DNA from: Streptomyces plumbidurans
Lineage (GTDB): Bacteria > Actinomycetota > Actinomycetes > Streptomycetales > Streptomycetaceae
Reading direction: 5' to 3'
NCBI RefSeq assembly: GCF_019857225.1
Contig: NZ_JAFJSY010000076.1
Span: 1 to 40,730, forward strand
Length of the DNA stretch: 40,730 nt
Shown here one piece after another: positions 1 to 8,310 of this stretch; the first letter of the stretch is position 1; every line of letters begins with the position of its first letter. The notes under the pieces were generated by a model, which made no database searches, was not told the DNA's origin, and saw only the letters and a list, made by a program, of their open reading frames with translations. The position numbers and the translations under genes were made by a program.

Positions 1-37
1 ACCTATGTGCGGGAACGCAGGCCGCTGCCCTGCCACG

Positions 38-173
38 TCACTTGCCCTTCTTTATCGGGGACTTCAGGGACTCGGCCAAGTCGAGGCCGAGCTTGCCCTC
101 GCCGACAGCGGTGGCAGAGAAGGTCATCTTCAGGTCCTGGGAGATCGTGTCTTCGAGACGCAGATCGGTCATG
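38..173 (-). CDS. possible small protein, 44 aa, unknown
   Basis: Short reading frame just downstream of the secreted-protein gene that ends at 235. It starts MTDLRLEDTISQDLKM and ends SPIKKGK, and its codons have the high third-position GC expected of Streptomyces coding DNA. The same frame stays open upstream of the ATG without a usable GTG or ATG and without a clear ribosome-binding site. The true start is therefore uncertain, and it could instead be the 3' remnant of a larger gene. No family recognised. Confidence 0.3.
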
Positions 174-234
174 TCGCTTTCGGTTTCTACCGTCAGTAGG
201 CGGCCCTCGTACTGCTGGGACCGCCCGCATCTGA

Positions 235-1272
235 TCAGCGGTTGACGGCCTGGATTTCCTTCACCGTCACGTTCTGCTCGTACGTGGAAAGCCCGTCGGG
301 AAGGGCCGGCTGCTGCGGGACTCCGTCAGGGTCAGCCGAGTTGGTCCAGGTCACCTTCCAGGTGATCGACGCCTTGAAGGGGTAGGTGCCGGTTCCGGAC
401 GATCTGCGGTAGGTGATGTTGCAGGCCGCGTCTGTGCTGTCGACCACGTAGCTGCCCTTGGACTCGACCAGGTCGTACGAACATGCCTGCGGGTCGGCAT
501 CAGCCGTGCCGGCTTCGACCTTGAGCGCGACGGGAGTTGCGACCGTGGTGGCCGCCATCTGGACGCCCTTGTAGTTGATGCTGGCCGTCGTCCAGACCCG
601 GTCGAAGTCGCTCTTGAGCTTGACCCGTGTGCCGAGATTGACGATGAGCCGGTCTGCGCGCGGGCTCAACTCAACGGGCGGGGTCGGCAACTTGGTCGAG
701 TTGTAGGCGAGTTCGGAGAGGATCTCCGGGGTGAGCTGATGAGGTTCCGGCTTCGGCTGGGCCGGAGGGACCCAGATCTCCCAGTTGTCCGTAGTGACAG
801 GGCAGGCCTCGGTGAAGTTGTCGTTCCGGAACTTCACCTGCCACCACAGGCCCTTGTCGCCCTTGTGATAGTCCTCGTCGGCGCGCTTCTTGGCGTAGCT
901 TGCCGCGGGTTCCCCGGCTCCCTTGTACGCGGACTTGATGAAGTCCTCGTACTCCTTGGGCGTGTACATCGGCTCGTACCAACAGACCGGAGGTTTCCAG
1001 TCGGTGTTCGAGGACGTGGCGGTCGCGCTGGATCCGGCCGAGCCGGTCTTCTTCTGGTTGATGACGATGTGGGCGCCGATGGTGCCGTGGGCGGAGTCCG
1101 CGCCCGCCCCGCTACCTGACCCGGCATCCGAGGGGGCACTGGGCTGCTCGGTCTGGGTGGTACCCCCATCGCCGTCGAACTTGGGGTCACCTGCAAACGC
1201 CGGGAAGCCGGTCCCCAGCGCCACGAAAAGACTTGTGGCGGCGAGCGTTTGGAGGACGCGAGGGGCAGTCAT
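235..1272 (-). CDS. secreted protein of unknown function (paralogue of 7285-8310)
   Basis: 345 aa with a Sec-type signal peptide (MTAPRVLQTLAATSLFVALG, probable cleavage after AFA), then a Ser/Gly-rich linker and a globular part. The ATG at 1272 is chosen because GAGGAGA lies directly upstream, 5 nt after the stop of the lipoprotein gene; an in-frame ATG at 1293 would overlap that gene. It shares with the protein at 7285-8310 the block WxPPxCWYEP, the phrase LAY with nearby Thr-rich segments, several Cys residues and an identical C-terminal EIQAVNR. It is presumably exported and co-translated with the lipoprotein at 1278-1937. No enzymatic motif was recognised. The pairing with a lipoprotein next to WXG-type genes suggests a role at the cell surface with that system, which is inference. 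Confidence 0.85.
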   Translation of the reverse strand: MTAPRVLQTLAATSLFVALGTGFPAFAGDPKFDGDGGTTQTEQPSAPSDAGSGSGAGADSAHGTIGAHIVINQKKTGSAGSSATATSSNTDWKPPVCWYEPMYTPKEYEDFIKSAYKGAGEPAASYAKKRADEDYHKGDKGLWWQVKFRNDNFTEACPVTTDNWEIWVPPAQPKPEPHQLTPEILSELAYNSTKLPTPPVELSPRADRLIVNLGTRVKLKSDFDRVWTTASINYKGVQMAATTVATPVALKVEAGTADADPQACSYDLVESKGSYVVDSTDAACNITYRRSSGTGTYPFKASITWKVTWTNSADPDGVPQQPALPDGLSTYEQNVTVKEIQAVNR

Positions 1273-1277
1273 TCTCC

Positions 1278-1937
1278 TCACCCCTGCACGCATGACGCGT
1301 CTGCCTTCTTCCAGCTCTGCTGCACCACCTGCCAGTCGCCGCGAGCGTCTTTTGCGACCTGGAACGTGTTGAGGATAAAGTCCTTGTCGCTCGGTTTGGT
1401 GCGCAGCACCTTGCCCGTCTTGATCTCCTTGCCGTACGCCTTGCGCTGGTCCTCGCAGTATCGGCCGGCCGCCGTCTTGCCGTTCGCGACGTCCGTGACC
1501 TTGAAGTCGTAGAACCGGTAATCACCTGTGACCGTGAGGCCGCCCTTCTTGACCTTCGCGATGCGGTTTCCCCAATAGGTGAGGGCGGGCACCGCGAAAT
1601 AGCGGTTCATGTTGGCCGTCTGGCCGCTTCCCTTGGAGAAGGCTTCGAGGTTGGCCTGGGCCGAGTAGGCCAAGTCCCGCAGAATCGCGTCCTTCGTTGC
1701 GTCACCAGTCGGCTCCCGCTCGACAGCAACCTTGACGTCCGACGGAAAGTCGAAGGCCGGTGCATTCTTCTCAGCCGAGGCGGACACGGAAGGCGAGGGG
1801 GAACTCGATCCACTCGTGTCCGCTCCCTTGATCTTGTCCGAGGACGTGTCATCGCCTCCTCCCGAGCCGCAGGCGGTCAGCAGCAGGGCCGCGAAAGCGG
1901 TGAGCACGGCCGTCGCTAGCCGGGCGGGGCGGTTCAC
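1278..1937 (-). CDS. lipoprotein of unknown function (paralogue of 8298-8951)
   Basis: 219 aa with a clear lipobox (LLLTAC, Cys about residue 23) followed by a Gly/Asp/Ser linker typical of membrane-anchored lipoproteins. GTG start at 1937 with GGGAG about 8 nt upstream. It is homologous to the lipoprotein at 8298-8951: both start MNR-ARL, share the lipobox and SSDKI-GADT linker, the GDATKDA motif, and a C-terminal half with a conserved single Cys before a Lys/Asp-rich stretch. First gene of a two-gene unit with the secreted protein at 235-1272. Function unknown. Confidence 0.85.
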   Translation of the reverse strand: MNRPARLATAVLTAFAALLLTACGSGGGDDTSSDKIKGADTSGSSSPSPSVSASAEKNAPAFDFPSDVKVAVEREPTGDATKDAILRDLAYSAQANLEAFSKGSGQTANMNRYFAVPALTYWGNRIAKVKKGGLTVTGDYRFYDFKVTDVANGKTAAGRYCEDQRKAYGKEIKTGKVLRTKPSDKDFILNTFQVAKDARGDWQVVQQSWKKADASCVQG

Positions 1938-2110
1938 TTTGGGACTCCCGTTCAGGTGGGGGGTGACTCAAGCGAACCAACGCTATCCGTGGGGCACATG
2001 CGGACACCAGCCGGGCCCAGGTCAAGATCAGTTCGCCTGGCCATGATTTGAACTGAATTGGGATTGAACGTCCTGTACGCCATGTGATCACCTGCACCGT
2101 GCCGAGTGAT
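1938..2110 (-). promoter_or_regulatory. upstream region duplicated at 8952-9110
   Basis: This stretch upstream of the lipoprotein gene matches the one upstream of the second lipoprotein gene. Shared blocks in plus-strand reading include GTGGGGGG near 1960, GCGAACCAA followed by TATCCG and GGGG, AAGATCAG, TTGGGA and ACGCCA-GTGA. The conservation of non-coding DNA suggests both pairs use the same promoter and regulator. I could not fix a -10/-35 pair with confidence. Confidence 0.55.
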
Positions 2111-2189
2111 CGACTGCACAGCTGTCGGCCATGCTGCACGACCCCGCGAGACACACCTGACTGCCAGTGCCACGCTTCGTGAACTCCAG

Positions 2190-2410
2190 CACAAATCTTG
2201 CGCAGCTGTGCGTATGGAGCGCCCTTCCAGTAGCCGCGTGTACAGCTCGATGACGGTGTCGATGCCCCCTGGAGTCGGGTTGAGGCCCTAATGCGGGTAA
2301 TCGGTGTTTGGAATTGACGGAGAAGATTTGAGCCCTGGTGGAGAATTTCCATCTCATGCTGCCGGCGAGTTGGTATACGGGGGCTGCTCGAAGCCGGGTG
2401 TGTATGTCAC
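2190..2410 (-). pseudogene. decayed copy of the large WXG protein gene (5557-6945)
   Basis: Reading the minus strand from a GTG at 2410 (GTGA overlap with the stop of the gene ending at 2407), the conceptual product has a TGA at codon 19. It then continues with segments matching the N-terminus of the protein at 5557-6945: NSPPGLK against NRPQGLK, NTDYPH-stop-GLNPTPG against NSEYPHLGFNPAPG, and ELYTRL against ALHRKL. A TAG sits where the intact protein has Leu45. After a frame change with an internal deletion, RGYWKGAPYAQLRK matches GSYWEGDAAVAFRQ, including the W-x-G motif. About 18 of 39 residues are identical by eye in the first block. This is a multiply broken gene remnant. Confidence 0.75.
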
Positions 2411-2853
2411 TTCTCGCCCTGCGCCCTCGTCAACGCTGCCAGCAGCTCAGGGTCGGAGTGAACCTCAGCGGTGTGCTGCCAGGCGATCAGCACCTGGGCC
2501 ACGGCGGCGCTGTTGCCGATGGAGTCCGCGGCTCGCATGGTGTCGACGAGTTCGACGGCGAAGGCGTGGACGTCTGTCTCGGGCAGGAGGCGGACCCAGG
2601 GGAAGGCGTCCGGGAGGATGTCCAGGATCAGTTCCATGCTGCCTGGCTCCCGGCGGGCCATGGCAACCATCATGCGCGTGGCGGCCGACGCCACCGTTTG
2701 GTCCTGTTCAGCCCGCACCGCCGTGGTGAGGACCAGGTCCTCTCCATCCCTGCGGTGCAGCAGCAGCCTCGTCGACTCCTTGAGCCGGGCAAGGGTCTGC
2801 TTGTTCTTGTTGACCAGCTCGGAAAAGTTCACAGCTTCGTTCTCGCCAGCCAT
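2407..2853 (-). CDS. Phd/YefM-like antitoxin-type protein
   Basis: 148 aa. The N-terminal ~60 residues (FSELVNKNKQTLARL, then SxRLLLHRRDGEDLVLTT) resemble the DNA-binding domain of prevent-host-death antitoxins. The remaining ~85 residues form an unrecognised helical domain. In known systems the toxin gene usually follows with a short overlap. Here the stop overlaps a GTG (GTGA), but what follows is the broken WXG-type gene at 2190-2410. The protein may therefore now be an orphan regulator, or may have been linked to the WXG product. The start is directly preceded by a tandem 11-bp repeat that could be its own operator. Confidence 0.6.
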   Translation of the reverse strand: MAGENEAVNFSELVNKNKQTLARLKESTRLLLHRRDGEDLVLTTAVRAEQDQTVASAATRMMVAMARREPGSMELILDILPDAFPWVRLLPETDVHAFAVELVDTMRAADSIGNSAAVAQVLIAWQHTAEVHSDPELLAALTRAQGEK

Positions 2854-2854
2854 G

Positions 2855-2876
2855 ACTTTGAAACTACTTCGAAACT
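2855..2876. promoter_or_regulatory. tandem 11-bp repeat at the start of the antitoxin-like gene
   Basis: ACTTTGAAACT (2855-2865) is followed immediately by ACTTCGAAACT (2866-2876), and TTCGAA in the second copy is self-complementary. It lies 1 nt upstream of the ATG, where an autorepressing antitoxin would block transcription or translation. Being an operator is inference. Confidence 0.45.
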
Positions 2877-2921
2877 CGACCCGCCACCATCACCCAGAAG
2901 AGGCACACGGCGCCCGCCGTG

Positions 2922-4211
2922 CTACGGCTCTAAAACCTGCGCTCGTTCGCCAGTGACCGGTGCGGTCGTGGCGGCGCCGATGGCCCCCTTGTACTTCGCA
3001 AGGCGGAAGGGCCGCGCGCCGCCAGGCTCGGAAACCACCGCACCGACCCCGGGAGGCCCCGCACACCACAGGTGGGTGATCCGCGGGCTCACGTATCGCT
3101 TGAAGGGGACCGCTGTCAGCACGGTGCCGTGGCCATGGAGCCGGAGGATCGCCGGCACTCGGATCTCCCGCCCAGACGCGGACCTGTCCTTGAGCCGCCA
3201 CCCGTGTGCGGCCGACCTCACGACCTCGCACTCCACCAGCCGCCAGGAATGCGTACTCAACACGCGGTGCATGCGCAGGGCCGTCACAAGTGCCCAAATG
3301 TGGAGGGGCACCACGATCGGCACAAGGACGATGACCCTGACCATGATGGGAATGAACCGGTCATCGCCGCCGGCCGCGAGCAGTAGCGGAATGAGGACGA
3401 GCGCGGGCCACACCGCAAAGAGAAGAACCATCTGCCGGATGACGCGACGCCGAATTGCCCGGTCGGTGGGCGGGTGTTTGAGGGCTGGTTGGGAGGCCCA
3501 GGGAAGCCTTTGCGCTCCCTGATCGGCCACCTCATCCACGGCGGCAGTGGACGAAGGCATGTCCACACGCGCACCAGCACGGCGGGCGTGCTCGAGATCG
3601 GTCGGTGTTGCGTCCCAGCTGTCAGGCGCACACTGAATGTCGACTGCTGGACGCTGGTACAGGAAATGAAGCCGCTTGGGCGCCTTGCCGCCACGTCCCG
3701 GCGCGGCGACGACCGCGAGGAAGCGCGGGTCGCCGGCGAACCAGAGTGGTTCGATCTGGGCGCGGCGTGAGGGCCGGGTACGAGGACCGTCCAGGCGCTT
3801 CAACCACCAGTAGGACCGTTGATGCCTGATGAAGACCAACGGGATCTTCTCCTCGGCATCAGCCGGATTCCAGAACTCGAACCACATTCCGTCGTCCCGA
3901 GCTTTGGGGTGCTTGCCGAGTCCGCTGGGAACCCCTTCGAGGAACTGCCACGGATACTCCTGCAGCACCCGAAGCATCCGGAAGGCCTGCGGGAAGTGGG
4001 TGAACTGGCCGCAGAAGCGGTAAAGGCCGTAGATGAAGTACGGCATGAAGATCCACACGACCCAGTTCGGCGTGTAGGTCGAGACGCAGATCAGAGCGAC
4101 CCAGACACCTGGCCAACCGATCAACCCCACCACGTTCATAGCCATGTGCCGCATCCAGGCATTGCGCGTCGGTGGATGGTCCCAGGCCGTGGGATGGGTG
4201 GGAGATTGCAC
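2922..4211 (-). CDS. membrane protein with internal duplication (T7SS-like cassette)
   Basis: 429 aa. It consists of two similar halves. Each has a pair of hydrophobic helices (about residues 23-70 and 268-310) followed by a soluble domain. The N-terminal half (TAWDHPPTRNAWMRH, later WFAGDPRFLAVVAAPG and LYQRP) is clearly homologous to the whole of the 209-aa protein at 4267-4896. The second half repeats the plan with LWCAGPPGVGAVV in place of WFAGD. It lies 55 nt after 4267-4896 in the same minus-strand operon. Probably a membrane component or partner of the WXG proteins encoded upstream. Biochemical role unknown. Confidence 0.8.
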   Translation of the reverse strand: MQSPTHPTAWDHPPTRNAWMRHMAMNVVGLIGWPGVWVALICVSTYTPNWVVWIFMPYFIYGLYRFCGQFTHFPQAFRMLRVLQEYPWQFLEGVPSGLGKHPKARDDGMWFEFWNPADAEEKIPLVFIRHQRSYWWLKRLDGPRTRPSRRAQIEPLWFAGDPRFLAVVAAPGRGGKAPKRLHFLYQRPAVDIQCAPDSWDATPTDLEHARRAGARVDMPSSTAAVDEVADQGAQRLPWASQPALKHPPTDRAIRRRVIRQMVLLFAVWPALVLIPLLLAAGGDDRFIPIMVRVIVLVPIVVPLHIWALVTALRMHRVLSTHSWRLVECEVVRSAAHGWRLKDRSASGREIRVPAILRLHGHGTVLTAVPFKRYVSPRITHLWCAGPPGVGAVVSEPGGARPFRLAKYKGAIGAATTAPVTGERAQVLEP

Positions 4212-4266
4212 GATGGATCCTTCTTCGTTCGTTCACGGGAACCTGCGGTACGGAAACACGTCGACT

Positions 4267-4896
4267 TCAGATGCGGACGCCCGCACGGCGGGCACGGTGA
4301 AGTGCCTCATCGGCGGCCTCGTGGACGTCCCTACGGAAACGCGGACCGTTGTCAGGTCGTTGGTACAGGAGAAAGAGGCGCCCCGGTCCCGGGACCGCGA
4401 GGACACCGGCGAAACGAACGTCCCCGGCGAACCAGATTTCGGCCACCTGCGCTTTTCTCTGCGGCTTCACCCCGGGGCCCAGCCGACGCCGCCACCATGG
4501 CGAGCGGACATGGCCGTGCAGGATCATGGCGACCAGGTCATCGGAGCGTTCCGGATTGGGCAGCTTCAACAAGACGTCGCCGCTCTTCGCCCCGGGTACA
4601 CCCCCGATGCCACTCTCCGGGGTTGCGAACACCTGCCACGCATACTCCCTGAGAATGCGTCGGATCTGGAACGCCTCGGTGAAGTACCGATATTGGAGAA
4701 CCGTTCGGTAGGCCGAGTACAGCAAGGGAACGAAGCAGAGCCACACCGGCCATTCCGGTCCCACGATGAGAAGCAGGGTCCCAACACAGATCAACGGCCA
4801 CAGGACTTGGCCGAGGACGGCCCAGGTGAAGAGCTTCGTCCAGGCACTGCGGCTGTCCGGGTCGTCCCAGGCTGTGGGTGGGTGGGAGGCACTCAT
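4267..4896 (-). CDS. membrane protein, paralogue of the N-terminal half of 2922-4211
   Basis: 209 aa with two transmembrane segments near the N-terminus (VLWPLICVGTLLLIVG and WLCFVPLLYSAYR), then a cytosolic or extracytosolic domain with the conserved phrase WFAGDVRFAGVLAVPGPG and LYQRP. It starts one base after the stop of the gene at 4898-5560, so it is probably translationally coupled. The single-hairpin form is likely ancestral to the double-hairpin neighbour. Function unknown. Confidence 0.8.
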   Translation of the reverse strand: MSASHPPTAWDDPDSRSAWTKLFTWAVLGQVLWPLICVGTLLLIVGPEWPVWLCFVPLLYSAYRTVLQYRYFTEAFQIRRILREYAWQVFATPESGIGGVPGAKSGDVLLKLPNPERSDDLVAMILHGHVRSPWWRRRLGPGVKPQRKAQVAEIWFAGDVRFAGVLAVPGPGRLFLLYQRPDNGPRFRRDVHEAADEALHRARRAGVRI

Positions 4897-4897
4897 G

Positions 4898-5560
4898 TCA
4901 TTCCTTGTCGGATTCCGGCGACAACGGGTTGTCGAAACTCACGAGGTAGGCGATCTCCCGAAGCAGTGCGCGGTAGTGGTCCGCGTGCTCCACCGCGGGC
5001 GTCGCGAGGTTCAGGATCGCGAGACGTTCACCGTCCGGGTACGGCACATACGCGCTGACCTGCAGCAATCGCTCCCCCAAACGCGCATCCGAAGCGGCCA
5101 CATGTGTCTCCACCAATGACCCCGGACCACAAGGAAGTTCAAGCATCTCCAGGTGTACGGCGTTCTCAGCACTTGCCGCGATACGGGCGGCCATGATGCT
5201 ACGCGGCGACCAGGGCAGCCTCCTCCAGGCGAGCGTGAACAGTGACAACAGCAGCCTGCCGTCGCCCTCGTCGTCCGTGTGAAGTCCGACCGAGCACTGG
5301 ATGACCCCTGTAGCCGCCAGCGCGAGCATCATCCGCCGGACCGGCGCGCACATCGCCTCAAGTTGCTGCTGTTCCGTGGGGCCCCCGGCAGTTGCAAGAA
5401 GTGATGAGAGGACAGCATCGCCGTCGGGCGTTCCGGCATCGATCCCGGATGACTGGAGCTCTCCCATGGGAATCGGTGAGAATCCGGCGGGCAACGCGAA
5501 CCAGATATCGGTGCCGGGCAGCTGCGCTGACGCGTCGGTGATGAAAGGGGTGGCGGTCAT
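4898..5560 (-). CDS. conserved hypothetical protein of the T7SS-like operon
   Basis: 220 aa, soluble, no signal peptide. The early segment IWFALPAGFSPIP and the overall strand/helix alternation recall the Mog1/PsbP-like fold found in several actinobacterial secretion-associated proteins, but this is a weak resemblance. The start codon overlaps the stop of the large WXG gene (ATGA at 5557-5560), and the stop is 1 nt before the next start. It is thus firmly embedded in the operon. A chaperone-like role for the WXG products would fit the position but is speculation. Confidence 0.7.
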   Translation of the reverse strand: MTATPFITDASAQLPGTDIWFALPAGFSPIPMGELQSSGIDAGTPDGDAVLSSLLATAGGPTEQQQLEAMCAPVRRMMLALAATGVIQCSVGLHTDDEGDGRLLLSLFTLAWRRLPWSPRSIMAARIAASAENAVHLEMLELPCGPGSLVETHVAASDARLGERLLQVSAYVPYPDGERLAILNLATPAVEHADHYRALLREIAYLVSFDNPLSPESDKE

Positions 5561-6945
5561 GACACTGCCTCAGCTCCCTGAACCAGGTATCTGATGACTC
5601 CGGATGTCCCTGTGAGGTCGATTCCAGCGGTTCTTGCCCCATCCAGAGCGCTGGTGGCGGCCTTTACTCCGTCGCTGTCGAACGCGTCGTAGGCACTTCC
5701 GACCAGCCCGGTGGCTGACGTGCCGGCACCCAACCAGGTCGCGGCTTTCTCCACCTTCGGAAGGACGCTGTCAGTCTGCGCGCCGAAGACCCTGAACTTC
5801 TCGAGGAGGCCAGTGGCCTCAGAAATGGCCGTCGCCTCTTCCTTCACCGAGGTCCCGATCACGGCGATTCGCTGCCCGAGCGAAAGCGTTCCTTCTGTGG
5901 TTGCGGCAGCCGCGCGGATGGCTGCGGGTGCCCTCAAGCCGCCCTTCACAACAGCTCCCAGACCCGGGACGACTCCGAGGATGTCACCCGTCACGCCCAG
6001 CGCGTTGCTCCAGAAGTCGAGGTCGAGTTCTCCCTTGGAAAATCCCTCCCACAACGACGCCCGGACCGCAGGATCACTCAAGCGCAGATAGAGTGCGGCT
6101 CCACTCAGTGCCGCTGCGGCCACGAGCAGTACAGCTCCTGCAATGGGCCCGAGGGCGAACAGGGCGACGACCCCCAGAATTGCCGCACAGCCACTGAGGA
6201 TGTCCTCCAGATTGTCGTCCACCCAGTTCGCGAACGTGTCCCACGCCCCCGGCTCGTCCGGTGCGAGTTTCCCTGTGCAGTCGCGGATCATCTTCGCCCT
6301 GTGCCGGGCTGCGCCTTCGTGCTCCTCGGCGAGCGAGCGGGCCCTGCGCAGCACGTCATCAAGATCGTGCTGTGCCGTGGTGACGGCAGCGTTCGCCTTG
6401 GTCAGGTGAGACTTGGCCTCGTCGTAGGCTCGTCCTTCACCCTTGTCCAGAGCCGGGGCCCGCTTCGCTCTCCCCGCGTTCCCCCGAGCACTTTCCAGGA
6501 CCTCGCGAGCATCCTTCGCCTCGCCGTCCAGCTTCTTCGCGCGCCGCTGAAAATCCTCCAACTCTCCCGTCCATAGCCGCAATTGTTTGGCGGCCTTCCC
6601 CACCGAACGGGCTCCCGTACGCAAGTTGGTCGGAAGTGGCCCATCCTCCAGCTGCTGGCGAAACGCGACCGCCGCATCTCCCTCCCAGTAGCTGCCGTCG
6701 AGCAGCTTGGTGACCTTGGAGTGAGCCTTCTGCATTTCATCGACACAAGTGGTCAGTTTGCGGTGGAGGGCTCGCACCACTTCTGTGCTGCCCGGAGCCG
6801 GATTGAAGCCGAGATGCGGGTATTCGGAGTTACTGACACCAGGATCTGTCTTCAATCCCTGCGGGCGATTGAGGTCCGCAAGGGTGTTGCTGTGCCGCGA
6901 CTTCTCAGGGGACAGAACACCGCCGTCTCCAACGGGAGTCGTCAA
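5557..6945 (-). CDS. large WXG-domain protein, putative T7SS substrate
   Basis: 462 aa. The N-terminal ~240 residues are predicted helical, with a WXG motif (SYWEGDAAVAF, about residue 86), long heptad-like helices and a Lys/Asp-rich hinge, as in ESX/LXG substrates. About residues 250-295 contain two very hydrophobic helices (ILGVVALFALGPIAGAVLL and neighbours). The C-terminal ~160 residues are Ala/Gly-rich (DILGVVPGLGAVVKGG) and carry no recognisable toxin motif. The start is TTG at 6945, overlapping the TGA of the small WXG-like gene (TTGA), with GGGGGCGAAGG upstream. It is likely exported with the small partner encoded immediately upstream. A decayed copy lies at 2190-2410. Confidence 0.75.
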   Translation of the reverse strand: MTTPVGDGGVLSPEKSRHSNTLADLNRPQGLKTDPGVSNSEYPHLGFNPAPGSTEVVRALHRKLTTCVDEMQKAHSKVTKLLDGSYWEGDAAVAFRQQLEDGPLPTNLRTGARSVGKAAKQLRLWTGELEDFQRRAKKLDGEAKDAREVLESARGNAGRAKRAPALDKGEGRAYDEAKSHLTKANAAVTTAQHDLDDVLRRARSLAEEHEGAARHRAKMIRDCTGKLAPDEPGAWDTFANWVDDNLEDILSGCAAILGVVALFALGPIAGAVLLVAAAALSGAALYLRLSDPAVRASLWEGFSKGELDLDFWSNALGVTGDILGVVPGLGAVVKGGLRAPAAIRAAAATTEGTLSLGQRIAVIGTSVKEEATAISEATGLLEKFRVFGAQTDSVLPKVEKAATWLGAGTSATGLVGSAYDAFDSDGVKAATSALDGARTAGIDLTGTSGVIRYLVQGAEAVS

Positions 6946-7253
6946 GCCTTCGCCCCCTTCCGCTTCGGCTTCCGCAGAGCCTTCTCCAAGGCCACGTCCA
7001 CCTCGTGGAAGTCGTTCTTGACCTGCTGCGTGATGTCGGTGAGCTTCTCGATCTGCTCCGCGATCTCCTTGGTGCCGTAGTGCCAGTCCTCCTGGAACTG
7101 GTCACAGGCCTCATCGAGATCGTCCGTGCCGAGACCGTCGATGCTCGAGTCGCGCAGTGCCTTTTGCAGTGCGACGAACGAGTTTCTGGCTTTGGTCAAG
7201 TCCCTGAAGAACTTGTCCAGTTCAGTGCCGTCGACTTTCAACCGTTCTGCCAT
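6942..7253 (-). CDS. small WXG100-like helical protein
   Basis: 103 aa, almost entirely helical, with a central turn FQEDWHYGTKEI resembling the W-x-G hairpin of ESAT-6/WXG100 proteins. The size and the helix-turn-helix layout fit the family. The C-terminus is strongly basic (RKPKRKGAKA). It is 31 nt downstream of the secreted-protein gene and overlaps the large WXG gene. Probably forms a heterodimer with that protein. Assignment rests on size, motif and context. Confidence 0.65.
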   Translation of the reverse strand: MAERLKVDGTELDKFFRDLTKARNSFVALQKALRDSSIDGLGTDDLDEACDQFQEDWHYGTKEIAEQIEKLTDITQQVKNDFHEVDVALEKALRKPKRKGAKA

Positions 7254-7284
7254 GTGGGTCCCTGGGTGCGCGCGAACGCCTGTT

Positions 7285-8310
7285 TCAGCGGTTGACTGCC
7301 TGGATCTCCTGCACCGGCACCTCGGTGGTCGTGGCGAAGGTGCCGTTCGGCAGGTCGCCGCCCGTGCCGCCTGTCCCCTTCCAGGTGATTTGCCAGGTCA
7401 GAGTCGCCTTGAGAGCGTAGGATCCGCCACCCGACGACCTCAGGTAGGTCACACCGCAGGGTGGCGTCCGGCGGGCCTTGCCTCTCGCGTACGGCTCGCC
7501 GATCGAACCGTTGTCGTTGATCGCGCACTCACCCGAGCCTGGGAGGGTTTCCGCGTCGTCCGTGCCGGGATCGATATGTAGGCTCACCGGCTTGGCGGTC
7601 GTGGTCGCCCACAGGCCGGTACCAGGCAGACTGCCTGTCGCGGACACGGGCGTGAAGGCGGCCTTGTCCAGCCATACCCAAGTGGGCGCGTTCACCGTCG
7701 ACTTGCGGTTCGGCGCGGTGGAGATCTTGGTGGCGGGCACCGTGGTCCGCTGGTACGCGAGGCCTGCAAGGGTCTTGGTGTCAATGGCCTGAGGTACGTC
7801 CGGGTTCTCGCCGTTGTTCACCCAGAAGGGATCACGCGTGCAGGCCTTGGCCGCGGGGTCGTCCTTCATCTCCGGATTCTTCACGGCCACCCACCACATC
7901 CCCTTGCCGTTCTTGTCCGCGTTGAAGTCCTTGTACGGGTGGCCCTCCTCGTAGCGGGACTTGACGTCCTGGATGCCCTCGGGCGCTCCACCGACGGACT
8001 GGTAGATCGACCACTGGGCCTCCATGTAGGTCTTGAAGTCCTTGGCCTTCCAGTACGGCTCGTACCAGCAGGCCGGCGGTTCCCAGTCGACGGATGCGGA
8101 GTTGATGGGGCCGCCGCCTTTCGACATGGACTCGCCATCCACCCTGAAGCTGACACGGGACTCGAGGGCAGGTCCCGAGGTGGTTCCCGACATCTTGGAT
8201 GTCTGTGCGCCGCTGCCTCCGAAGTCCCCGGCTGCGGCCGGGTACGTCCCAAGAACCCACGCGGTGGCGATGAGGGCCGTCGCTGCCCCGCACCGCGTCA
8301 GGGCTGGCAC
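7285..8310 (-). CDS. secreted protein of unknown function (paralogue of 235-1272)
   Basis: 341 aa. Signal peptide MPALTRCGAATALIATAWVL with probable cleavage after AAAG. The mature part has WEPPACWYEPYW, a segment rich in Trp/Tyr/Lys (GMWWVAVKN), a pair-forming set of Cys residues and the C-terminal EIQAVNR shared with its paralogue. The GTG start at 8310 lies 13 nt inside the preceding lipoprotein gene, so the two are translationally coupled. It is followed 31 nt later by the small WXG-like gene, which ties this secreted pair to the T7SS-like cassette. Enzymatic role unknown. Confidence 0.85.
   Translation of the reverse strand: MPALTRCGAATALIATAWVLGTYPAAAGDFGGSGAQTSKMSGTTSGPALESRVSFRVDGESMSKGGGPINSASVDWEPPACWYEPYWKAKDFKTYMEAQWSIYQSVGGAPEGIQDVKSRYEEGHPYKDFNADKNGKGMWWVAVKNPEMKDDPAAKACTRDPFWVNNGENPDVPQAIDTKTLAGLAYQRTTVPATKISTAPNRKSTVNAPTWVWLDKAAFTPVSATGSLPGTGLWATTTAKPVSLHIDPGTDDAETLPGSGECAINDNGSIGEPYARGKARRTPPCGVTYLRSSGGGSYALKATLTWQITWKGTGGTGGDLPNGTFATTTEVPVQEIQAVNR

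Noticed and set aside
1849..2352. 167-codon minus-strand open frame upstream of the lipoprotein
   Set aside because: It only passes through the frames of the decayed WXG copy and the promoter; only the YWKG segment is meaningful and is treated as pseudogene.
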